A stretch of 15,847 nucleotides of DNA from Cyclostephanos tholiformis. Lineage: Eukaryota; Bacillariophyta; Thalassiosirophyceae; Thalassiosirales; Thalassiosiraceae. The notes under the pieces were generated by a model, which ran no database searches, was not told the DNA's origin, and saw only the letters and a program-made list of their open reading frames with translations. Made by a program: the position numbers and the translations under genes. The stretch is taken from positions 1 through 15,847 of the forward strand of contig JALLPB010000435.1 of assembly GCA_036939975.1 (NCBI GenBank), written 5' to 3'. Positions 8,881 to 15,847 of this stretch are shown one piece after another. Numbering within the stretch: the first letter of the stretch is position 1; every line of letters starts with the position of its first letter.

Positions 8881-9179
8881 ATTTAATAAATAACAACCCT
8901 GGACGATGGAGGGGGGCTGCACCGCTGATCAGGGGGGGCAAAGGGGAATGCTGGGGAAGGAGGGTTGGGTGTAATGCAGCAGCAGTGTGATATCATTTTT
9001 TATGGCATATCATGCATCACCTTACAAATCTTGCCAATGGGGCATGCCTCGCCAATTAATTTCTTTCTATCCTCCAGAAATATGTACCTAGCTAGGAATT
9101 GATCTTAGTGATTTGGGCATAGAAAATTTCTCAAACCCTAAAATATCTCTTTGGAGGAAACTTAACCGGGAGGCCATCT
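8881..9179. other. Gene-free stretch
   Basis: No coding region, inverted repeat or RNA gene was recognised. On the minus strand the first 60 bases continue a Pro-rich frame of the recombinase relic up to a stop near 8930. The rest is mixed AT-rich DNA with runs of G at 8930-8938. Confidence 0.4.
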
Positions 9180-9346
9180 AATCAAGTCATGTGACTGGAC
9201 TTAGGTTTGTCACGACTCGAGGCACGATGACAATGCATGAAAGGATACAGAGACTACTAGGTGAAGAAGAGCTGTGAGTGGTGTAAGAACTCTGCAGGCT
9301 TAGTATGGTAACGTGCAAAGCCTCCTCCCTCAGGAAAGAAATCGCC
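9180..9346 (+). repeat. Direct repeat, copy 1 (167 bp)
   Basis: This copy aligns to 9495-9655 along its whole length with about six substitutions and one 6-base insertion (ACAATG near 9230). It begins AATCAAGTCATGTGACT, which contains a near palindrome. No open reading frame continues through both copies in a way that suggests a protein. Confidence 0.85.
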
Positions 9347-9494
9347 CGTTGGTTAGAGGGTGGGGAGAGGGCAAAATGCTCATGAACTACTCACTAAATG
9401 CTGCCGTGACCATGTCATCATGCTGCCTCTTTAATGAGAGAATGAGCTCTCAATGCAAAGGGGCCCGCTCGTGCTCTTGTCTGGCCCTCACCAC

Positions 9495-9655
9495 AATCAA
9501 GTCACGTGACTGGACCTAGGTTTGTCACGACTCAAGGCACGATGCATGAAAGGATACAGAGACTACTAGGTGAAGAAGAGCTGTGAGTGGTGCAAGAACT
9601 CTGCAGGCTTAGTATGGTAACGTGCAAAGCCTCCTCCCTCAGGCAAGAAATTGCC
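9495..9655 (+). repeat. Direct repeat, copy 2 (161 bp)
   Basis: This is the partner of 9180-9346, separated from it by 148 unrelated bases. It begins with the perfect palindrome AGTCACGTGACT at 9500-9511, which carries a CACGTG core. The two copies could be the ends of a short element or a local tandem duplication. The spacer lacks any recognisable gene. Confidence 0.85.
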
Positions 9656-10118
9656 ACCAACCTGCATAGAGTGCTGGTCAGCGTCTGAGGGGAGGAGTTT
9701 GGCAGCACCCCACCACCAAGGCAGACATGGGCGGACACCTGTATCAGGAGGGGGCCCACAGCCCCATCTCAAACCAAACTCATTTTCACCATAATCATGT
9801 TATAAGAGGAGAACAAAGGTGTCAAACATAGACAGCTTAGATACGTGTAGAAGATAGATACTAGACAGAGGGTGGACGAAAAACACATTTAGCCATAGAG
9901 GCTACACCCATTCATGTCACCCACGGAAAGATAGAATAGGGCTAGAAAAGACAACAACCTGTCCCTAGAGACCCCCCACAGGGGTTGCCCCTCAGCTCCT
10001 TCATTGTCTGATTGTCTGCATTCTATACCAAGAGTGATACCTGCAGCCATAGTTTGCAGCATCATTAGGGAGGCAGAGAGTGGAGAAGATTGGGGGAAAC
10101 AAGACTGTGGAGTGAGAA
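9656..10118. other. Gene-free stretch
   Basis: Only short open frames are present, and none resembles a known family. A minus-strand frame of 68 codons (9772-9566) overlaps the repeat copy and has no recognisable motif. The region probably separates the repeat pair from the 3' end of the DIRS-like relic, whose last readable codon is at 10119. Confidence 0.4.
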
Positions 10119-11124
10119 TTAAATCACCGCCAGCAGGAGGGGAGCGGAGTAATCCGCATTGATGCAGATGTCCATAATGTCACTGAATGCATTGCCTGCG
10201 ACATTGACAAAGCCAAATTTCTTTTGCATGTCCCGTGACATTCCTGAGGAGAAACATGCGAGTTTGCTCCGCATATATTCTTTGAAAGTGGCACCTTGCC
10301 ATCGACCCACTTTCTGTATTTGGGTATCGGAGTATCTGGATAGAGCTAGGGCATTAGCACCGCCACTGTGGAGTTAGTGGGTGTTAATCTGGTTGATTGG
10401 GATGCCCTTGAGGATAGGATACTCAAGTGCAGTTGCTGCCGTTGTTAGGGCCGTGCTGACATGGTCAGACATTACGTCGAACTGCTTCCCGTCATGATAA
10501 TACGCCAAGATGATGGTTTTCTCCGTTGCCCCATTGTTGCGCAGGTGCAGATATCGCCAGCCAAGTGCTCATACCGGGCAGAAAATATGTCACCATTGGT
10601 TTCTTGGTAGACACACACCCCTTTCCACCCATTCTTCTGGTTGTCCAGTTTCATGGTGGCACCCTCAGTGCTGGCGATGAGATCATCCGGAGTATCCAGT
10701 GGGAGGCATTGTAATGTTCCATTTGCATCCCGTGTGAAAAACATCATGTCCCCCATCATAAACTCCTCAGTTTGTTTAGAGTTATTACAAGAGCCCTTTG
10801 TGGTATACTCCCCAATGCAAAGTAAGTAATAAAATGCAATCAGCGTTAGGTCCCCAACCGGGTGAGCCCGAGCTTAACAAGAAACTCTAGTATGTCAGCC
10901 TCCACCGGTAGCTGTTTGGTGGTTGGTGGGTCAGCCTTGCAAAATCCGTCTAGCATTTGTTGGAGTCGTGGGATGAGCTTGTCGGAGCCGGGGACCTTGG
11001 TGGGATTAATGTTTGTGGCCAGCGTGATCATCTGCCCAATGGCCATGATTGCACTAGATATGCTTCCAGCTTGGACCTGCTTGCCGCGACAGTAGTATCC
11101 TGTCCAGACGCATCCGGTGAAACC
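10119..11124 (-). pseudogene. Tyrosine recombinase of a DIRS-like element, broken
   Basis: On the minus strand the order is as follows: a leading segment (GKQVQAG, then IMAIGQMITLATN, about 11110-10850), a frameshift near 10850, the core with LTLIAFYYLLCIGEYTTK (about 10850-10797), then LDNQKNGWKGVC. After a frameshift near 10560 come KGIPINQINTH, SGGANALALS and GRWQGATFKEYMRS. Family members usually have LLRIGEY and HSLRSGG; here the first Arg reads Cys (codon 10819-10817) and the box II region reads His, stop (10376-10374), Leu, His. So both catalytic Arg positions are altered. The likely Tyr nucleophile in ATFKEYM is present. An intact protein would integrate circular DNA copies by strand exchange. 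The tyrosine-recombinase call is strong; DIRS-like rather than Crypton-like rests on the upstream segment. Confidence 0.75.
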
Positions 11125-12161
11125 TTATTTAGCCGGAGGGTCATCCTTGATGGAGTCCCAGGCCACCAGTTTAGCCTGGTCAGTTTTTACCTTCTCATCG
11201 ACTTCTGCCTTGAAATGAGCATTAGCTTTGTTGGATAGGACTGAGCGGTGTGGTCCGCGCAGCTTTGCCTCCATCATTTCCTCCTTGGTCCACCTCCTGC
11301 CTGTGCATGTAGGGAAACCATAAGTCGCCCATTCAGACAAAACCGATGCAGCCGGGTGATGCAGAGCCGGGGGGGAGTCAAAGTTGCCTCTATATTCCAT
11401 CCAATGTGTCTTTGGGGACTGCATGGCCAGCAGTGACTTTCGCCAGCGCTTGTTCTCAATCCTATGTTGGGGTGTATCCGCCACCGCTATTTGAGCCTCA
11501 CCCAGTTGTAGTTCCAGCACTTGAGGTGCCTGCGCATCTGGGAGGTTAGGTGTCCCCATGCCTTGTTGGACTTGGCGACCATGGGTAGGACCAGGGGGAG
11601 CTAGGTGCCCCGAGCCCTGTTGTCCCATCCATGCCGTTGTTGACACTGGCTGCACATTTCCTCTGTCGCTGCCCACGTGGCCATCATTGAAAAACCGGAT
11701 CCACTCATCCACGTCCCTTTTTCCATAAATGAGAGCAGATTGTGCCTGTAGGTCAGGCCCGTGTGCGCTTGAACGGCCTTTTCTTCTGCCCCTCCGTACG
11801 CCAAGGCCCTGGGCATGAGAATTCTGGTGCTGAGATTAGATAGCCTGCCGGGGAGCGTCTGTAGAACTTGTTGCCCTTCAAGTCAAAGTAGTCTTCAGCC
11901 TCGTTGTTTACAATGTCAAGCTGCCGGAGACAATCGTAATGCGCTGTTGACCGGTGGTTGCTTGCAGGGGCTCCTTCGTGGTTTGTCTCTGTACTTTTTG
12001 TGCTCCACACTAAGAGACGCAAAGCAAATCCGCTGTGAGATGATGTTGTAGCGGTAGGTGTAGATCATAAAGGCGGGGCTTGCACCAAGGAGTGCAAGGT
12101 ACTGTGACAAAATTTTTATTGTGGGGCTATTTGGCAGCATTTGAGGAGTTGAAAGAAGCAA
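11125..12161 (-). pseudogene. Upstream (gag-like / pre-RT) part of the DIRS-like relic
   Basis: This minus-strand segment shares its frame, apart from a TAA at 11127-11125, with the recombinase relic that follows. Pieces in order are HYDCLRQLDIV and DLKGNKFYRRSPAG (11753-12022), a frameshift near 11775, YRHNLLSFMEKGT (about 11700-11745), and another frameshift near 11705. Then comes a 195-codon open stretch with SPPALHHPAASVLSEWATYGF, GRRWTKEEMMEA and AKLVAWDSIKDDPP (11712-11125). In related algal retroelements, as I recall them, such a segment leads directly into a reverse transcriptase, but here the recombinase follows at once. The segment from 12022 up to 12161 is readable in another frame and is less certain. 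No enzymatic motif is visible in this part. Confidence 0.5.
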
Positions 12162-12221
12162 TGCACTCCCACCGGTGTGGGTGTATTTTTAGTAAGATTG
12201 GGGGGTGTGCAGCACAGCAGC

Positions 12222-12222
<1 letters not shown>

Positions 12223-12252
<30 letters not shown>
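12223..12252 (+). repeat. (CAG)10 microsatellite
   Basis: Ten perfect CAG units are preceded by an imperfect CAG/CACAG stretch from about 12210. It lies just outside the left end of the pogo element (12274) and outside any recognised coding frame. Confidence 0.95.
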
Positions 12253-12254
<2 letters not shown>

Positions 12255-12273
12255 AAATGCTTATCGACTACTA

Positions 12274-12297
12274 CCGTAAAAGTTGGGGCATAAGAGA
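12274..12297 (+). repeat. Left terminal inverted repeat of the pogo element
   Basis: It matches 14570-14593 in reverse complement with one mismatch. Its GGGCATAAGAGAC part (12286-12298) is repeated 17 bases further in as GGGCATAAGGGAC (12303-12315), and a partial GCATAA copy exists inside the right end too. This suggests doubled transposase-binding sites. Confidence 0.85.
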
Positions 12298-12531
12298 CCT
12301 CAGGGCATAAGGGACACTTCTTGTTTTCCTAGATAATTAGCCCCCTCTATGTACAAACTAGACACTCCCCATCCTGTTTCTCCTGATCTGCTACGTCTAG
12401 ACCCTAGAATAAGGCAACAGACGTTCTTGCCTTAAGGAGAGCTTTCCGGCAATCCCCTACATGCCCTGGTTGGGCATGGGATGGTGCACACAAAAGTGAA
12501 GAGCCAAAACCCCCACAACCCACCACCATGG

Positions 12532-12901
12532 ACGCCTCCTCTTGCAGCCTCAGGCAGTGCAGCATGTGCACCAATGCTGATGTGAGGAGCAGATCCTCGT
12601 CGAGGACTTCCTTTTGGGCAAGGGTAAGATGAGAGAGGAGACCGCCCTCACCATCAACTGGGTGAGCGATGGCGTCGACAGATGCTGTGTTGGCTTCCTC
12701 CTCAAGGCGTATGTCCCACATGCTAAGCTGTGGGACGGCGTCTTGTGCCAGGTGGCGTTTGTTGGCGCGGCGGATGACCCCTCATCGATCGTCCGCAAAA
12801 AGTGTCACCACTATTGTGGGTATGTGCGTGCTGCGGTGATTTTGGCGCTCCCCTGCAGTGTTAAGGTTTTCGATGACAAATATGAAATAATGATGGATTA
12901 A
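12532..12901 (+). pseudogene. Second, plus-strand ORF of the pogo element, function unknown
   Basis: The clean open part runs from about 12605 to the TAA at 12899-12901 (about 95 codons). It contains WVSDGVDRCCVGFL, HAKLWDGVLCQVAFV and VRKKCHHYCGYVRAAVI. Just upstream another frame starts at ATG 12532 and reads SSCSLRQCSMCTNADV before a stop; a frameshift around 12575-12600 would link them. It resembles uncharacterised algal proteins I have an impression of, with a pattern VGFL, WDG-x-L-x-QV, H-x-x-G, but I cannot name a domain. It lies inside the element's inverted repeats, converges on the transposase and is followed by AATAAA signals, so it may be a normal second gene of this transposon family. 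A role in transposition is only a guess. Confidence 0.4.
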
Positions 12902-12913
12902 TAATAAGTAATG

Positions 12914-12935
12914 AATAAAAGAAGTAATAAATAAA
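12914..12935 (+). terminator. Clustered AATAAA poly(A)-type signals
   Basis: AATAAA occurs at 12914-12919, 12926-12931 and 12930-12935, just after the TAA of the plus-strand ORF at 12899-12901. The whole 12902-12970 gap is AT-rich. On the opposite strand the gap holds ATTAAA variants downstream of the transposase stop at 13007-13009. These are plausible 3' end signals for the convergent pair. Confidence 0.4.
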
Positions 12936-13006
12936 AGTGCGATAAATAATTTAATTTAATAATATAAAATATGGAACCCCCCACCCGCCTTATGTCCCCT
13001 CTCCCC

Positions 13007-14296
13007 TCAGTCGCCATTGCCCTCGTCCTCACTGTTGTCGATGTCCCCACTGTTCTCCTCTACCTCCTCACTGTCAAACAGCGAGTCCTTGAACCCCTCG
13101 TCGTCCGCACCATCGTCGACGTCACCGTTCGAATCGTCGTCAGAATTTTTATTGTGTTCATCATCCGGGTCAACAACTCCTGGGAACCAATCGTAACCCT
13201 TCTTTCTCCACGCATTTCGCAAAATAAGCAAACCCACAAACTTCCAAAAACATCTGCAACCCACTCGCTTACCTCCTTGCGCGTTGTGTCACGCACCTCG
13301 TCCGTCGTGTCGAGTAGATTGGTCAGACACTCCTCCCACCTCCTCTGGCAGCGCGCTTTAAACGATCGGTTGATGCCAACGTCAAGCGGCTGCGTCAAGC
13401 CCGTGCATCCACCGGGAATGTGGATCATGAGGACAACCAACGCCTTGATCCGTGAAATGACCAATGCCATCATGTGGCATCGGTATGAGTCGAGGAGGAG
13501 GACAGGCTGAACCCCCTCCGGCGGCGGGTTCGCTGCAAGGTAGGGCTGAAAGATCTCGCCCACCCACATCAACATGCAGCGCTCGTCCATCCACGCGGCT
13601 TCCTGGCACGCGTAAATAGACGTTGGGTCGAGCATTGGTAGTTCACGAACCGCGATAATGCCATTTGGCTTACCTTTAAACACTATCACATCGGCATAAG
13701 AAAATCACTGGTGGCCGTAATGGTGAGGGCCGCCGTCGCCCTCTTTGTCCCATTCGAGGACTTGCGGACGTTGATGGTCCTCATCCCCCTTTTTTCGAGC
13801 GTATGCGACGAATGATAGGAGAAGTGGAGGGGGGTCTGGTCCATGTTGAAGACCCATTGCATGTTGCAATGTGGACTATCAAGGAGCTCACGAGTCTCCT
13901 CAACGAAGGCCATCGTCTCCTCGACTCATTCGTTGCAACGCGATATACGTAATTATGCTTGCGCATAAAACAACTGACTGCCAATAACTTGGCGTTAAAG
14001 GCTTTGGTCCAAACGTATCGTGGAGCCAACGTGTGCCTCACGTTAATGCCCTGCCTGCGCTTCACAAACACGAACTGGAGGAGCTCCATCTCCATCTCAA
14101 TGGAACCCAGCTGACTAGCAGGGTCATTGACAAGAGCCTTCTTCTCCTTAATGCGTGGCTCCGCTGCAATGGCAGCTCAGATCTAGGGTATTTCTCTGTG
14201 CCACCATGCAAGAAGTTGAAACCGCATACCGAGAACCTGAGCGGCTTGGCGGATAGAGAGATTACACTCTCTCTGCAATCGGTTGCTCTCCTCCAT
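13007..14296 (-). pseudogene. pogo-type DDE_1 transposase, broken
   Basis: The frame starts at ATG 14296 (MEESNRLQREC) and includes a helix-turn-helix-like segment, LSIRQAAQVLGM. It meets a TAG and a TGA near 14193-14185, then continues through KEKKALVND and FVKRRQGINVRH to 13930. After a frameshift near 13915 comes FNMDQTPLHFSYHS, with the first catalytic Asp at 13841-13839. An apparent two-base TG insertion at about 13696 shifts the frame into the part with LLLDSYRCH (Asp 13491-13489) and LTQPLDVGI (Asp 13383-13381). There are 35 residues between these two, so the triad is DD35D. A further frameshift, probably a lost T near 13245, leads to the acidic Asp/Glu-rich tail ending at TGA 13009-13007. 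All three catalytic Asp codons survive, but no single frame encodes them all. The intact enzyme would cut at the element's repeats and insert at TA. Confidence 0.85.
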
Positions 14297-14398
14297 ACTG
14301 CTTACGGACCTTGCCCAGGGCCCCCCCAGGCGGACGGAGGAGGATGGAGCGAGGCATAAGGAGAGGCGAGAGAGGAGCCGGAAGAGTTATTTTCAACA

Positions 14399-14439
14399 AA
14401 TTTGTGATTTGGCGCACCCTGCGCACCAAATCACAAATT
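14399..14439. repeat. Strong hairpin inside the pogo element
   Basis: The arms AATTTGTGATTTGG (14399-14412) and CCAAATCACAAATT (14426-14439) are perfect complements of 14 bases. The pairing can extend inward through GCGCA and TGCGC with a two-base bulge, leaving a very small loop. It lies between the transposase start (14296) and the right terminal repeat, so it would be in the transposase 5' leader or serve as a sub-terminal DNA structure. Confidence 0.85.
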
Positions 14440-14569
14440 CAAAAGCCTACGAAGGAGCAGTACAAAAAAATAATGTAGAAAATGAATTTTAATTCCTACG
14501 CATAGATAGTACAACCCCCCCCCAAAAAAATTCCGAATAAATTAGCTGGCGCTTTTTGTTGTTTATGCA

Positions 14570-14593
14570 TCTCTTATGCCCCAACTTCTACGG
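14570..14593 (-). repeat. Right terminal inverted repeat of the pogo element
   Basis: This is the reverse complement of 12274-12297 with one mismatch, flanked on its right by TA at 14594-14595. The transposase is transcribed away from this end. Confidence 0.85.
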
Positions 14594-14669
14594 TAGCTGT
14601 AAAGTGTAAAATCGCATTTTTTAGGGGAGTGGTAACTTTTGATCCGCCATAAAATAAAATTAGTTCACC

Positions 14670-15833
14670 ATGTGCCGCTTCCACTGGGCCTTACGCTTTC
14701 TTCTCTGGAAGATGAGCAAGAAATTAGAGAATGATTGTGAGCCACGCAGGGGTCACTCACATTATTGGAAGGCATTCTTCAATGCTCTTTCTGCTGAGGA
14801 GAGGAGACAGTGTACAATGAAAATTCCTCAATCATCCCTGCTGTTGCTGCCCAAAAGCCCATGGTGCAAGCTACTTAGCTCTCATGTTGATCATTCAATG
14901 ATTTAGACGACCGGTTTTGACTATTTTTCATTCCGATCCCTGTTGCAAAATTTTGCACCCTATTTTGATAGCTACACCCCGTTCAACCAAGAGTACATCG
15001 CGCTGAAGGGCAATTTATCCGAGGGAGGCCATCCAAGGTAGGTGCATCCTGAGGACTGTCTAGGACTCATCCTTGTTTGGACACGCACGAGAGGGGCAGT
15101 GTCTGCACTCCAGTTAATTTTTGGGATGAGCTATAGTAACCTGTGCATGTACCTCAAGTTTGGGTGCCGGGTGATTGACAAGGCTCTCAAGAATGATCCA
15201 CTCATCGCAATCGTCATTCCTTCCAATGACAATATCATGACGTACCAAGAGAGTATTGGAGCCGCGTATGCGCTCTTATCCGATTGTATCTTCAGCAGCC
15301 ATGGGAAATGGAAGACAATGGGTGGACTCACGGCCACTATGTTACATCCGTGTTTGTTTTTTGTCCCAATGGCACAATCCCAATCGTCTTTTTCAATGTT
15401 CCTGGCTCAGTTCATGATAGTCAGGTTGCTCATTGGGATAAAATCTACGATAAGCTTGAGAGAGTTTATGAGTCGATGGGGGGCAAGTGCACCGTTGAAT
15501 CTGCCTTTAGCAAAGTCACCCGTGATTACCTCCTAAAGTCTTCTCAGGATAACTTTGTTTCGAATGCTCCAGAGGTTGGATATTCAGTGGCAGCACCAGG
15601 CAACATCCATGTGCCAGGCGGCTGAATGTGGGATGCAAGAGATTCAGTCATCCTTTCCTCGCTTGAAGGACACTTTTGTTTATGAGGAAAATGTTGAGTG
15701 TAGGATTGTGATGAAGATGATGGTCCTCTTGTTTAATATTTGTGCTCAGACTGTTGGCATCAACCAGATCCGCAATTTTTTCATGAGTCGATCCTCTGAA
15801 CGACCAAATATTGATCTGGAAAAATTAATTTGA
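14670..15833 (+). pseudogene. PIF/Harbinger-like DDE_Tnp_4 transposase, broken
   Basis: One frame runs from ATG 14670 (MCRFHWALRF) through a TAG at 14904-14906, FDYFSFRSLLQNFAPYFDSYTPF, a TAG at 15036-15038, and PEDCLGLILVWTRTRG with LQLIFGMSYSNL. The conserved Asp-Gly-Leu region with the first catalytic Asp seems deleted near 15280-15290, where the frame also shifts. The second frame has GWTHGHYVTSVFVF, then FNVPGSVHDSQVAHW and GGKCTVESAF. The last usually reads VDSAF; here the Asp is Glu (15497-15499). A further frameshift near 15555-15570 leads to SMCQAAECGM, with the family Glu at 15624-15626, SSFPRLKDTFVYEE and KMMVLLFN, ending at TGA 15831-15833. No terminal repeats or target duplication were found; the right end may lie beyond the window. 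The intact enzyme would be a cut-and-paste transposase. The family call is firm. Confidence 0.8.
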
Positions 15834-15847
15834 TCTACAGATTCTAT

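Larger units (their letters stand above)
12274..14593 (-). mobile_element. pogo/Tc1-mariner-type DNA transposon, inactive
   Basis: The 2320-bp element is bounded by inverted repeats at 12274-12297 and 14570-14593 (23 of 24 bases identical, beginning CCGTARAAGTTGGGGCATAA). Each is flanked on the outside by TA, at 12272-12273 and 14594-14595, which is the Tc1/mariner target duplication. Inside lie a broken DDE_1 transposase on the minus strand (13007-14296) and a second ORF on the plus strand that converges on it (about 12532-12901). A short AT-rich gap with AATAAA signals separates their ends. The transposase carries stops and frameshifts, so the copy is not autonomous. The intact ends could in principle still be recognised by a transposase supplied from elsewhere. 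Confidence 0.85.

Noticed and set aside
9180..9655. The direct repeat pair as LTRs of a small retrotransposon
   Set aside because: The copies are only about 165 bases, the spacer is 148 bases with no primer-binding site or polypurine tract that I could see, and the ends are not TG...CA.
9532..9772. Minus-strand ORFs of 68-75 codons over repeat copy 2
   Set aside because: They have no recognisable domain and are not kept beyond the repeat; probably chance open frames.
12404..12798. Minus-strand ORFs of 82-105 codons in the pogo element
   Set aside because: The plus-strand frame over the same bases looks more protein-like and has poly(A)-type signals after it, so these are taken as shadows.
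12971..13510. Plus-strand ORF of 179 codons
   Set aside because: It is antisense to the pogo transposase, whose catalytic motifs (LLLDSYRCH, LTQPLDVGI) are read on the minus strand over the same bases.
1..15847. tRNA, rRNA, CRISPR array or bacterial-type operon
   Set aside because: No cloverleaf-like sequence, conserved rRNA block or regularly spaced repeat was noticed by eye; a covariance-model search was not possible here.

Overview
The window looks like nuclear DNA from a unicellular eukaryotic alga, most probably a diatom or a close stramenopile. I infer this from a spliced gene with a canonical GT-AG intron, long acidic, Ser- and Ala-rich protein stretches, G/C homopolymer runs, and transposon relics of types I associate with diatom genomes. 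No prokaryotic operon, tRNA, rRNA or CRISPR array was found. The species cannot be named from sequence alone.

Layout. 1-1855 is AT-rich with no convincing gene. 1856-3845 (minus) is the only gene that looks intact: a two-exon calcineurin-like metallophosphatase of about 620 residues (acid-sphingomyelinase-like / endopolyphosphatase-like) with a membrane segment near its C-terminus. It sits in a GC-rich island with G-rich DNA upstream of its start. From 4087 to the right edge the window is a cluster of dead mobile elements: a piggyBac-type element (about 4091-7547) with a SAP domain ahead of its transposase; a Crypton-like tyrosine-recombinase relic (7941-8880, minus); a 161-167 bp direct repeat pair (9180-9346 and 9495-9655); a DIRS-like relic (10119-12161, minus) that appears to have lost its reverse transcriptase; a pogo/Tc1-mariner element with clear terminal inverted repeats and a TA target site (12274-14593); and a PIF/Harbinger-like transposase relic (14670-15833, plus).

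Every transposase or recombinase reading frame is interrupted by stops and frameshifts, and several catalytic residues are changed. Many of the inferred changes (Arg to Cys, His or Gln; likely CGA to TGA) look like C-to-T decay at CpG sites. None of these copies should make a working enzyme. I did not find a clear new functional system. The most unusual points are the SAP-piggyBac arrangement, an opposite-strand second ORF inside the pogo element, the apparent deletion in the DIRS-like relic, and a metallophosphatase that looks extracytoplasmic but has no visible signal peptide.
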